DNA from: an uncultured Eubacteriales bacterium
GTDB lineage: Bacteria; Bacillota; Clostridia; Oscillospirales; CAG-272
Length of the DNA: 64,000 nucleotides
Reading direction: 5' to 3'
Assembly: GCA_934476315.1 (NCBI GenBank)
Contig: CAKSNQ010000004.1
Span: 1 to 64,000 of the forward strand
The notes under the pieces were generated by a model, which ran no database searches, was not told the DNA's origin, and saw nothing but the letters and a program-made list of their open reading frames with translations. A program made the position numbers and the translations under genes. Positions 7,988-15,974 of the stretch are shown piece by piece. How positions within the stretch are numbered: position 1 is the stretch's first letter; every line of letters starts with the position of its first letter.

Positions 7988-8778
7988 GTATGCCACAACC
8001 GCTGACCGGTCGAATCTTCGATATTCAGCGTTTCTCCATCCACGACGGGGACGGCATCCGGACCTTGGTCTTTTTCAAGGGCTGTATTTTCCGTTGCCGT
8101 TGGTGCTGTAACCCCGAGTCGCAGGAATTTGCCCCGCAGATTCTGCGCACCGGTGGCAAGGAAAAGCTCGTCGGCAAGGACATGACCGTCGAGGAGGTCA
8201 TGCGCGAAGTGCGCAAGGACGTCCCTTACTACCGTCGGAGTGGCGGCGGCTTGACGCTTTCGGGTGGCGAATGTCTGCTACAACCGGATTTTTGTGCGGA
8301 ATTGCTTCACGCCGCGCACGCGGAGGGCATCTCCACGGCGATCGAAAGCATGGCATGCGTGCCGTGGACGTCCATTGACCGCGTGCTTCCCTACCTTGAT
8401 ACCTATCTGATGGACATCAAGCACATGGACCCCGCCAAGCACGAGCTTTACACCGGGCGGCGAAACAAGCTGGCGCTGGAAAACGCCCGCCGCGTTGCCG
8501 AGGACGGTCGTTGCACGCTGGTCATCCGGGTACCTGTTATCCCGGGCTTCAACGACACCGAGGAGGAGATCGCCGCGATTGCCGCGTTCACCGAGACCTT
8601 GCCGGGCGTGAAAAAGCTGCACCTGCTTCCCTACCACCGCTTGGGTCAAGGAAAATATGAGGGGCTGGGTCGCCCGTACCTCATGGGCGACGTCCTGCCG
8701 CCGACCAAGGAAAAAATGGAGCAACTGCTCCGATGCGCGCAACAGCAGACCAAAGCGCACTGCGTCATCGGCGGCTGA
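7984..8778 (+). CDS. Glycyl radical enzyme activase (radical SAM)
   Basis: This 264-residue radical SAM protein has Cys34-x3-Cys38-x2-Cys41 in KGCIFRCRWC, the GGE motif in LSGGECLLQPDF, and later activase motifs (DIKHMDP, RVPVIPGFN). It should use S-adenosylmethionine and a [4Fe-4S] cluster to place the radical on the upstream enzyme. Activases of dehydratase-type partners usually carry a two-cluster ferredoxin insert after the CxxxCxxC loop. Here the region between CCNPE and the GGE motif is short and has no Cys pairs, so the layout resembles the pyruvate formate-lyase activase. Four-base overlap with the enzyme gene indicates coupled translation. Confidence 0.9.
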   Translation: MSMPQPLTGRIFDIQRFSIHDGDGIRTLVFFKGCIFRCRWCCNPESQEFAPQILRTGGKEKLVGKDMTVEEVMREVRKDVPYYRRSGGGLTLSGGECLLQPDFCAELLHAAHAEGISTAIESMACVPWTSIDRVLPYLDTYLMDIKHMDPAKHELYTGRRNKLALENARRVAEDGRCTLVIRVPVIPGFNDTEEEIAAIAAFTETLPGVKKLHLLPYHRLGQGKYEGLGRPYLMGDVLPPTKEKMEQLLRCAQQQTKAHCVIGG

Positions 8779-8884
8779 TTTTCGCAACAGCGGATTCCTG
8801 CGGAGGCTGACAACGAGACTTGCCGAGAGTCATTGCCGCACAAGGGTCCATTTGAGGATGCCTGCGCGCAAACACTTATAACAA

Positions 8885-8928
8885 AAAGAAGATAGTGACC
8901 GTTTTCGGTGACTATCTTCCTTTTTTGT
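8885..8928. terminator. Bidirectional terminator between convergent operons
   Basis: GAAGATAGT and ACTATCTTC form a long stem with one or two mismatches around a TTTTC loop. TTTTTT follows on the plus strand and an A/T-rich flank on the other side. It separates the glycyl radical operon from the B12 operon. Confidence 0.8.
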
Positions 8929-8944
8929 TTCATGAAAACACGGG

Positions 8945-9631
8945 CTACACACCGTACCTGACGTGCATCCGTTCCAGCTTCTGCCCCATCGGGGTGGCGA
9001 GAAGCCAAAGGAACAGCACGTTGGATATCGCGTAAACCACAGTATACGGAAACGCCGTGGTCAGCGAGGCGAGGTAATACGAAACCTCCCACGTGCCGCG
9101 ATACCACAGCACAGTCCAGATGTCCATGATATGCGAGTAAAAAGCCCCCGCGAGCGCGCCGTATGCGAGCAATGCAGCGCGATGCTTTTTGAGCGGCGTC
9201 GCCAGCACGCCGGCAAGCAGTCCGACCATGCCCCACGCGGTCATCTGGAACGGCGTCCACGGTCCCTGCCCGAAGAAAAAGTTGGAGATCAGGGCAGACA
9301 GCGTCCCCACCAGAAAGCCCGCCTCCCCACCGAGGTAAAGCGCAGTCAGAATCGTCAGTGCCGCGATCGGCTGAACGTACGGAACAAAGCGTCCGATTAC
9401 CGCCAGCGCGGTCATAATCGCGACCACTACCATCCGGCGCGTTCCGGTCTTTTTCTCCTCAAACCCCGTCGCGAAAAACAGCAAGGCGAAGACTGCCACA
9501 GCAAGAGACACAAGAAGAGCCTTTTCCGCGTCAAGCAACAGCGCGCCGACCGCTACGGTCGCGGGAATCAGTAAAAGCGGGATCAGGATTTTCAAGCCGT
9601 AGCGCAGTCGGCGGTCATGAATCACAATCAT
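8945..9631 (-). CDS. ECF transporter S component, probable cobalamin specificity
   Basis: This 228-residue membrane protein has two extra N-terminal spans before a six-helix S-component core. The conserved block SNFFFGQGPWTPFQM lies near residue 135. It is the last gene of an operon under a cobalamin riboswitch. It overlaps the ATPase gene by 17 bases and follows EcfT, so EcfT, EcfA and this S component make a complete transporter. Cobalamin as substrate follows from the riboswitch and the neighbouring DUF4430 proteins, and the family resembles clostridial CblT-type S components. It is not proven by residues I can see. Confidence 0.82.
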   Translation of the reverse strand: MIVIHDRRLRYGLKILIPLLLIPATVAVGALLLDAEKALLVSLAVAVFALLFFATGFEEKKTGTRRMVVVAIMTALAVIGRFVPYVQPIAALTILTALYLGGEAGFLVGTLSALISNFFFGQGPWTPFQMTAWGMVGLLAGVLATPLKKHRAALLAYGALAGAFYSHIMDIWTVLWYRGTWEVSYYLASLTTAFPYTVVYAISNVLFLWLLATPMGQKLERMHVRYGV

Positions 9632-11357
9632 CGCCCCGCCCCTCCCGTTTTTTGCTTGTTTCGTCGTTCACCTTTTCGCTGGCTTTTCCGTTGACCCCCC
9701 TGTCGGAGCGGCGGGCGTCCGCCCCCTCTTCCTGCATCTCATTGGCGCGGCAGATGCGCTCCGCCTCCTCCACCGTGACAATGCCGTCATAATACCCGCG
9801 CGTCATGCGACTTGCCGCCGTGGTATAGAAGCGATTGCCCGAAAAGAAGCGATCCGGGACGTCCACCGAGGTGATCTCGCCGCGGAAGAAGAGCGCACAA
9901 CGGTCGGCGCACGCCGCCGCCAGCTCCACGTCATGTGTCACCACGACAACGGTCATGCCCCCCTCCCGCAGACGGCGGAGCATGGCGACCCACTCCGCCT
10001 TCGCGTGCGCGTCCAGTCCTTTGGTCGGCTCGTCCAAAAGCAGTAATCGGGGCTTTTGCGCCAGCACCTTCGCCATGGCGAGGAGCTGTTGTTGACCGCC
10101 CGAAAGATCGTATGGATGGCGATCCAGCCAAGGAGAGACGTCAAACGGAAGTGTGTCCGCGTCCGCTCCGGCATCCGCCAGCTCCTCCCGCACGGTGTTG
10201 CACAGAAACGCGGTCTGCACGTCCTGCGGAAGCAGACTCAGGCAGGAACGGTAGAGCGTCTGATTTTTATATTCCCGGCACTTCTTTCCGAACACACGGA
10301 CGCTCCCGGCGTAGGGCATGAGCAGTCCCGCCGCCACCGCAATCGCCGTGGATTTTCCCGAGCCGTTTCCACCGAGGATGCAGAAAATCTCCTGTTCATA
10401 CACCGCAAAACTCAGGTCCCGCAGAACATCGGGCGCGGATTTTTCGTAGCGGAAAAAGACGGAGGAAAAGCGCAACGCCTCCCTGCCCGAGGGGCGATAC
10501 GGCGCGTGCGGCAGGCTCCGGACACGGTTGTCATAGCGCGTCTCGATCATTCTCTGCCCCTCCCGCACCGTCAGCGGGCACGGCACGCCGCGGAGCGCCA
10601 GCCGCGCGTACAGACGCACCGCCGCAGGCATCCCCTCCAGAATCTCCGGAAAACGGCAAACCTTCTGCACCGTCTCGCGCGTCTGACCGCAGGCAAGGAG
10701 ATGTCCCGCTCTCAGAAACAGCAGTCGGTCGGACACGGCGAGAACCTGCTCGGTGCGGTGTTCGATCATGATGACCGTCAGCCCGAACTCCCGGTTCAGC
10801 CGGGAAACCGCCGTGAGAAAATTTTCCGCGGCAATCGGGTCAAGCTGTGCCGTCGGCTCGTCGAGCAGGAGGACCTCCGGTTGCATGACCATGATCGCGG
10901 CGAGGTTGAGCAGTTGCTTCTGTCCACCGGACAGCTTGGTGGTTTCGCTCTCGAACAGGTCGTCCATGCCGAAATACGCCGCCATCTCCGACACCCGGCG
11001 GCGGATGGCCTCCCGCGGCAGTCCCATGTTTTCCGGTCCGAACGCCAGCTCATGCCACACGCGATCGGTGACGATCTGCTCCTCGGGACGTTGCAGGACA
11101 AACCCGATCGCGGCTGGCGCAGGGTTCCCGTCCTCCCGCACCTGACTGATGCCACGCCAGGTAATCTCCCCGCTCCGCGTGCCGATCGGCGCCAGCTCCC
11201 GCTTGAGCAGGCGCAAAAGCGTCGTTTTTCCGCTTCCGGTCTCTCCGCAGATCGTGAGAAAATCACCCTTTGCCACCGGAAAGGAAATGCCGTCCAGCAC
11301 GGGGCTCTGTTGTCCCGGGTAGGTAAAGCTCAGATTTTTGACTTCAAGCATTTCCAT
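9615..11357 (-). CDS. Fused two-domain ECF transporter ATPase (EcfA-EcfA')
   Basis: About 580 residues with two complete ABC ATPase halves in one chain. The first has Walker A GETGSGKTT, signature LSGGQKQ and Walker B VLLLDEPTAQ. The second has GGNGSGKST, LSGGQQQ and LLLLDEPTKG. It replaces the usual EcfA1/EcfA2 pair and powers the transporter by ATP hydrolysis on the inner membrane face. A linker of roughly 45 residues joins the halves, and a Lys/Glu/Asp-rich tail follows. The start at 11357 is chosen because GGAGG lies 7 bases upstream; the longer frame to 11435 runs into the EcfT gene. Both neighbours overlap it. Confidence 0.92.
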   Translation of the reverse strand: MEMLEVKNLSFTYPGQQSPVLDGISFPVAKGDFLTICGETGSGKTTLLRLLKRELAPIGTRSGEITWRGISQVREDGNPAPAAIGFVLQRPEEQIVTDRVWHELAFGPENMGLPREAIRRRVSEMAAYFGMDDLFESETTKLSGGQKQLLNLAAIMVMQPEVLLLDEPTAQLDPIAAENFLTAVSRLNREFGLTVIMIEHRTEQVLAVSDRLLFLRAGHLLACGQTRETVQKVCRFPEILEGMPAAVRLYARLALRGVPCPLTVREGQRMIETRYDNRVRSLPHAPYRPSGREALRFSSVFFRYEKSAPDVLRDLSFAVYEQEIFCILGGNGSGKSTAIAVAAGLLMPYAGSVRVFGKKCREYKNQTLYRSCLSLLPQDVQTAFLCNTVREELADAGADADTLPFDVSPWLDRHPYDLSGGQQQLLAMAKVLAQKPRLLLLDEPTKGLDAHAKAEWVAMLRRLREGGMTVVVVTHDVELAAACADRCALFFRGEITSVDVPDRFFSGNRFYTTAASRMTRGYYDGIVTVEEAERICRANEMQEEGADARRSDRGVNGKASEKVNDETSKKREGRGDDCDS

Positions 11358-12208
11358 TTCCAATCCTCCGCGAACTGTAAAAGTGACGGCAAAAAAGCAA
11401 GGATTCCGTACGAAACATAGGCGACGACCGCCCACGGGGACGTGTCGGGGGACTGCATGCCGGGGTAATAATCAAAGCGGAGCGCCCCCTGCCACGCGCC
11501 AGCCATCACAAGAGCAAACAGCCCGACCACGGTGGCAATGCCCACGACGTCGCCGGGGCGAAAGCGGTAGAGCGAGAACGATGTTCGCCGCCCGCTCCCA
11601 TAGCCGCGCGCCTCCATGCTGTCCGCGGTCGTGATGCCGTTCTCCAGCGCCCACGACGCCATGACCGAAAAAACGCGTGCCCGCCCGCGCAAAGCGCCCG
11701 GAATCGTGTCCTCCCGATACAGCCCCATCGCGCGCTGAACCTGATTCGTCTTATGGGTCTGCGCACGGAGCAGAGGAATATACCGAAGGGTCATGGAGAG
11801 TAGCAGGGCAAGTTTGGGGGAAAGTGCGCCGAGAAGGTACATCACCTTGTCCCCACTCATGATTTGTGCAAAAGCACGCATCCAGAAAAGCACAGAGACG
11901 ATCATACCGGCGGCAACCAGTCCATAGGCGAGCGCCTCCCACGTGACGGGATTGTCGTTGAGCACGAAAAGAACGGTTGCCCCGTTGTGATAGATCAGCG
12001 GGTTGAGAAGCGCGACGACGGCAAAAAGAATTGCGCTCTGCCAGAGCAATCGCCCCCGCCCCGGGAGGCGACGGGCAAAGGTGAGCGCAAGCGCCCCCGC
12101 GAGGGAGAGCGCGGTGAGAATCGGGTGGCGCAGGAACATGACGGTTCCCGACACGCACAGATAGTAGCAGAAAATCCCCCACGGGTTGCGGTTTTGCGAA
12201 AGGAGCAT
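11330..12208 (-). CDS. ecfT: ECF transporter transmembrane (T) component
   Basis: The 292-residue protein has a CbiQ/EcfT-like pattern: several N-terminal spans, then a cytoplasmic segment with coupling-helix motifs (SMTLRYIPLLRAQ, and EARGYGSGRRTSF resembling the conserved Ala-Arg-Gly motif). EcfT scaffolds the two ATPase domains and docks the S component. The GGAGGGAGG ribosome binding site lies just upstream of ATG 12208. The gene follows the large DUF4430 protein by 20 bases and overlaps the ATPase gene by 28. Confidence 0.9.
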   Translation of the reverse strand: MLLSQNRNPWGIFCYYLCVSGTVMFLRHPILTALSLAGALALTFARRLPGRGRLLWQSAILFAVVALLNPLIYHNGATVLFVLNDNPVTWEALAYGLVAAGMIVSVLFWMRAFAQIMSGDKVMYLLGALSPKLALLLSMTLRYIPLLRAQTHKTNQVQRAMGLYREDTIPGALRGRARVFSVMASWALENGITTADSMEARGYGSGRRTSFSLYRFRPGDVVGIATVVGLFALVMAGAWQGALRFDYYPGMQSPDTSPWAVVAYVSYGILAFLPSLLQFAEDWKWKCLKSKI

Positions 12209-12228
12209 ACGCCCTCCCTCCTTTCTCT

Positions 12229-13998
12229 TTATTTCAAATCATTTCCGAGGTCACAGGTGTAAAACCATTCAATGCGGTCGCCGTCCGCGAGCACGTATTC
12301 GCCGCACCCGACCGACGCCGACACGCCATTGACATAGTAGACCCAGCCGGAATAGTCGCCGAAAGCCATCTCATACAGGTAGCCGATGCCCGCGACGTAC
12401 GCCATGCTGTTCACTCCCGAGGCTGTCCCCCGGCTCTCCATCTGAATCCGGTAAGCGCGGGCAACCTGCGTGAGAATATCGTAGACGGTCTCGCCGGAGG
12501 ACAACGGAACGGTTGTCACGGGCAGGATGACGCCGTCGGACGGGATGTACGCGGCGCCGGATTTGCCGAGCACGGTGTCGCACCGGATGGTGATTGTCAC
12601 CTCGCCGATCGCGTCCGTTTTTTGGATTGGTTCGCCGTAGTATCGATCGGCGCTCCGGATGTCCGTCAGCAGCACCACGCCGACGGCAAGACTCGCGACA
12701 ATCAGAACGAATACGAAATTTTTCGCGCGGCGTCGGTGCGAAAATATCAGCCACAGACATACGACTGCCGTCACCAGCGAGATTCCCGCCACCGCCCAGA
12801 CCTTATAAGAAACCGCCGCAGCACGTGGCGCCCCGTACGGCTCGTCGGATGGGGCGGAGAGACCGGAGGGCTTGGCGGGGTCTCCAATGTCGGCAGACGT
12901 CGGCAATGTCTCCACGCTTGGAACCACGGAGGGATCAAAGACAAAAAAAGCATCCAGCCCCGCCTCCTGCCGCCAGAGCGCCACCAACGCCTCAAACGCC
13001 TGCGTTGTCGCGCTCGCATCGCTCTCGTCCGCTGTGGCGGTGTGACAAAAGCTACCGTCCTCCAAACGATACCGCAACAGCCCATCAAGAACGGTATGCC
13101 CCTCCTTGATAAAGCGCGTGTCCGTCCGCACATCCACCCCGAGCGCGGACAACGCCAGCATCACCTGCGCCGTACTCTCCGCGTTGGGAGCGCCGTATCC
13201 GGAAAAATCCCCCGTGGGCAGTTGCTGTTTGGCAAGCCACGCGAGGGCTTCCGCGGTTGCCGCACGCACCTCCCCGACAGAGCGGTACGGCGCCAGCGCC
13301 TGAAGCGCCATGGCGGTGACATCCACGTCGGCAAACGCGCCGCCAAGCGCCCAACCGCTCCCGGGCAGACGTCGGGAAAGCAATCCGCGAATCAGGTCCC
13401 CCGCGTGAGTGTGCGCGCTCGGCGCGCCGTTTGTCACCAGGTGCAGGGCGAAAATGTAACTCATCAACCCCTGCTTCCCCGCGGTGTCGTCAACGACTGT
13501 GCAAAGGAACGGGTGTTCCCGCTCCCCTATGGCAAGGAGCGCCAGGGCGCAACGCTGTTTCGCCACTGCGCCTGCCGGGATATCCGCGTCCTGCAAAAGA
13601 AGCGCACTGAGCGCCTCGGTGTACGGGGACAAATCCGCCGTGTCCGAATAGCGCCGCTGGGCGATGGCGAGGAAGTCGGTGGTTTTCCCGGCTCCCTCGC
13701 GCAACGCTCCCGCAATCCAGTCCGAAAGCTCGTTTCCGCCGTTTTGTGCGATTTCAAAGGCGAGAATGTCGTCGATCAGAGACGCCAGCACGTCGGCGTC
13801 CGCCGCTTGTGCGTTGCCTGTCTCCGGCGCGTCGTATGTTGCCGGCATGTTGTGTGTCGCCGACGCGTCATATGTCTCCGGCGCGTCGCCCGTCCCCTGT
13901 GCGGCGGTTGTCACAGACAGCGCGCCGGGCAGGATCAGAACACAGCACAGAATGAGCGAAAGGACGAGAAGCGGAGTGGAAAAATTACGTTTTCTCAC
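12229..13998 (-). CDS. Intrinsic-factor-like surface protein (alpha/alpha toroid plus DUF4430)
   Basis: This 589-residue exported protein starts with a signal peptide (residues 1-33). A region with short imperfect repeats follows, then a prenyltransferase/squalene-cyclase-like helical domain (about 65-345; repeats such as GWALGGAFADVDVTAMALQ and GDFSGYGAPNAESTAQVMLA). A span lies at about 400-420, a short basic cytoplasmic loop with SHRRRAKN comes next, and then a second span. The C-terminal DUF4430 domain has GWVYYVNGVSAS and LADGDRIEWFYTCDLG. Both ligand domains would face outside. Alpha toroid plus DUF4430-type domain is the order found in animal intrinsic factor and transcobalamin. With the riboswitch and ECF importer, this supports a B12-capture role; binding itself is inferred. 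It overlaps the upstream gene by 4 bases. Confidence 0.82.
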   Translation of the reverse strand: MRKRNFSTPLLVLSLILCCVLILPGALSVTTAAQGTGDAPETYDASATHNMPATYDAPETGNAQAADADVLASLIDDILAFEIAQNGGNELSDWIAGALREGAGKTTDFLAIAQRRYSDTADLSPYTEALSALLLQDADIPAGAVAKQRCALALLAIGEREHPFLCTVVDDTAGKQGLMSYIFALHLVTNGAPSAHTHAGDLIRGLLSRRLPGSGWALGGAFADVDVTAMALQALAPYRSVGEVRAATAEALAWLAKQQLPTGDFSGYGAPNAESTAQVMLALSALGVDVRTDTRFIKEGHTVLDGLLRYRLEDGSFCHTATADESDASATTQAFEALVALWRQEAGLDAFFVFDPSVVPSVETLPTSADIGDPAKPSGLSAPSDEPYGAPRAAAVSYKVWAVAGISLVTAVVCLWLIFSHRRRAKNFVFVLIVASLAVGVVLLTDIRSADRYYGEPIQKTDAIGEVTITIRCDTVLGKSGAAYIPSDGVILPVTTVPLSSGETVYDILTQVARAYRIQMESRGTASGVNSMAYVAGIGYLYEMAFGDYSGWVYYVNGVSASVGCGEYVLADGDRIEWFYTCDLGNDLK

Positions 13999-14819
13999 GC
14001 CTTTTTCTTTTTAGAAGACAGAACGCCCACAACAACGCCGGCGACGACCACCACCGCGACGACGCAAAGGACGATCACGGTCGTGTGATTGCTCTTCGTC
14101 TCCACGGGGTCAACCTGTGCCAGGCAGACCGGCGGAACCAGAACCTTGCCGTCCGCGCCCACGGCGCTGATGAGAACACTGCCCGCGTTGTTCAGCGCGA
14201 CGGTGACTTTGCCCTCGGCATCCGTTTTCAGCTCGGTCTTCTGACCGTCCAGCGTGATGATCGCGCCCTCGACCGGCGAGGTAACGGGCTTGTACTCCGC
14301 GTCAAATCCGACCGCGGTGAGTGTCAGCGTGACAGACTCGCCTGCCGTGACGTGCGCCGTTTCGGTATCAAAGTAGCAGTAAGTATCCGAATACGCCTTC
14401 AGATCGGTGTAGACAAACGCGTACACATAGTCGCCGTTCTTCACCTCATCCGCCAGCGACATCGCGGAGGCATTGTTGACATAATAGCCGTAGCTACCCC
14501 CGTTCTCCGTGCCCCACAGCTTGGTCAGGGACAGTCCCCAATCGCTCTCCGCCGAGGCGTAGCCCGCCGCCGCGCCGCCCGTGTATTTCAGGTCGTGCAC
14601 CGCGCGAAGCACCTCGTCAATGGTGATCTTACCGTCCGCGTTTGCATCTGCGGTATTCAGGTCAAGCGACAGATGCGCAACAACCGGGGTACCCTTAGCG
14701 TCCGCGATGGTCACATACGCAACCGGTATGGGCGTTGCATCCACCATAGCAGCCACTGCGGTGCTGAGCGACCCCAGTACCAGCAGAAGCATCAAACATA
14801 CAGCCATCCACTTTTTCAT
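13995..14819 (-). CDS. Membrane-anchored DUF4430 surface protein with EF-hand-like loop
   Basis: Of 274 residues, the first 24 form a signal peptide. Next comes an EF-hand or dockerin-like loop (NTADANADGKITIDEVL, about residue 55), then a DUF4430-like segment (GGSYGYYVNNASAMS and VKNGDYVYAFVY). An Ig-like domain with KTDAEGKVTVALNNAG follows, then one transmembrane helix and a KKKK tail, so it sits on the outer face of the membrane. ATG 14819 is chosen for its GAGG site and for the signal peptide; the open frame extends further upstream without meaning. It is likely a partner of the larger DUF4430 protein. Confidence 0.78.
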   Translation of the reverse strand: MKKWMAVCLMLLLVLGSLSTAVAAMVDATPIPVAYVTIADAKGTPVVAHLSLDLNTADANADGKITIDEVLRAVHDLKYTGGAAAGYASAESDWGLSLTKLWGTENGGSYGYYVNNASAMSLADEVKNGDYVYAFVYTDLKAYSDTYCYFDTETAHVTAGESVTLTLTAVGFDAEYKPVTSPVEGAIITLDGQKTELKTDAEGKVTVALNNAGSVLISAVGADGKVLVPPVCLAQVDPVETKSNHTTVIVLCVVAVVVVAGVVVGVLSSKKKKA

Positions 14820-14844
14820 TGTTTTTTCCTCTTTCCTTTTATTG

Positions 14845-15243
14845 CTATTTATGTCCACCCGTTTGGGGAGGATCCGTGATGTTCCCGGGCAAATCCCCCG
14901 GGGCGCCGCCGCTCTGTGCCACGCGCTTTGCCGCACGGCGGTTGCGCTTGGCGCGGATGCGTTTCTCACGGTTTTTCTCCAACCGATTATCCGCGCGCGG
15001 CGGCTTGAGCCCTGCCGCCTCCAGTGCCCGCGGCCACGGTCCGAGAAACGCCTTGATTGCCACGACCTCGTAGTCAAGAAAATCCGATCGCCGGGGGTAT
15101 CGTTCTTCCCCGCGCGCGGTCAGTCGCTCCTGCATCTCGCGTAGCAGTGCAAGGCAGCCCGCGCGATCCGGCTTTTTCTTTTCCGGCGCGTTCCCCTGCT
15201 CTTTTTCCGATGCCGTTTGCCGTGACTGTTCCCGTTCTTTCAT
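14845..15243 (-). CDS. Small basic protein with HNH-associated repeat
   Basis: The 132-residue soluble protein has a charged N-terminus. One copy of a homing-endonuclease-associated (HNH repeat) motif lies at about residues 47-82 (YPRRSDFLDYEVVAIKAFL, then WPRALEAAGLKPP). A strongly basic stretch and a polar tail follow. No nuclease catalytic motif is seen, so nucleic-acid binding is the most that can be suggested. ATG 15243 has GGAGG 5 bases upstream, placed immediately after the riboswitch terminator. It is the first gene of the B12 operon, which is unexpected. Confidence 0.65.
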   Translation of the reverse strand: MKEREQSRQTASEKEQGNAPEKKKPDRAGCLALLREMQERLTARGEERYPRRSDFLDYEVVAIKAFLGPWPRALEAAGLKPPRADNRLEKNREKRIRAKRNRRAAKRVAQSGGAPGDLPGNITDPPQTGGHK

Positions 15244-15256
15244 ACGCTCCTCCCAA

Positions 15257-15295
15257 ACAAAAAAGCGCTCTCTGTCCCAAGGGGACAAAAAGCGT
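15257..15295 (-). terminator. Riboswitch expression-platform terminator
   Basis: On the minus strand GTCCC/GGGAC with flanking GCT/AGC pairs forms a hairpin followed by TTTTTT (about 15266-15259). It ends just before the GGGAGG ribosome binding site of the first gene. This is the expected place for cobalamin-dependent premature termination. Confidence 0.7.
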
Positions 15296-15410
15296 AGCAC
15301 ACTCACAAACGCGCAAGGCAAAATGCCTCCCGCGTTCACGAAAACGGCTACACTCTTCATATCCAAAAATGTCCGGCACCCGCGCCGAAGCGCGACTTGT
15401 CGTCGCCCGC

Positions 15411-15531
15411 ACTGCCCGGTGAGTATTCCGACTTATGGGACGCGCCACGCGCGCCACAATTACGGTAATGATGGTTGCGACGGATTTGCACCGAACTTCC
15501 CTCTCATCCGCCCGCGGCGGAACCGAACAGT
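15411..15531 (-). ncRNA. Cobalamin riboswitch aptamer
   Basis: Read on the minus strand, ACTGTTCGGT (15531-15522) pairs with ACCGGGCAGT (15420-15411) to close a 10-bp P1 helix. Inside are the cobalamin-class signatures GAGGGAA, GGTGCAAATCC, and the B12-box-like AAGTCGGAATACTC. The element lies between a strong promoter and the terminator before the operon, so it should reduce expression when cobalamin is abundant. The J6/3 region is short, which resembles the smaller class II or env8-type variants; the subclass is uncertain. Confidence 0.85.
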
Positions 15532-15599
15532 CAACTATTCATTTGTCTGACGGGAAGAATCTGAGTCCGATTTTCACAGACGGATACCCCCGCGGCATT

Positions 15600-15628
15600 A
15601 TTATAGCACTCTCCGGTCAAAAAGTCAA
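15600..15628 (-). promoter_or_regulatory. Promoter of the B12 operon
   Basis: TTGACT (15628-15623), a 17-base spacer and TATAAT (15605-15600) lie on the minus strand. The predicted transcript starts about 60 bases before the riboswitch aptamer. Confidence 0.85.
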
Positions 15629-15713
15629 GAAGCAAGTCTTTTTTGTCGCAATTTGGCAACACCTTGTTTCCGCGCGGAGCGTCCGGTCGCCACGCGGTCG
15701 AGTCAAGAAAACA

Positions 15714-15957
15714 GGGGGAGTAAAAAATTCAAAATGAATTTTTTACTCCCCCGACGACGTTGACCCCGGTGGTTGGATACCGCCGTTTTGCCGCCAAAAG
15801 GGTCAAAAAGCCAAGGCTACCGGGGCAAAAGCGACCAAGATCGCACAAAGATGCCGACATCCCGACCGACATTTTGTGGGGCTGTCGAGGCAAACGTGAT
15901 ATCGCCCGAGTGCGGCGCCATGCTTGCCTCAAAACATCGGGTTTTTTCACAGCCTCG
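15714..15957 (+). repeat. Dispersed intergenic repeat, copy 1
   Basis: The repeat begins with a palindrome with 18-bp arms around AAA (15714-15752). It continues with a core including CGCCGTTTTGCCGCCAAAAG, GACCAAGATCG and CCCGACCGACATTTTG. It ends with GGGGCTGT...CACAGCCTC enclosing an inner hairpin. Related copies are at 39391, 42611 and 53986. It lies just beyond the 3' end of the group B hydrogenase gene and encodes no protein. Confidence 0.75.
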
Positions 15958-15974
15958 TTTTTTATCACTCCGGT

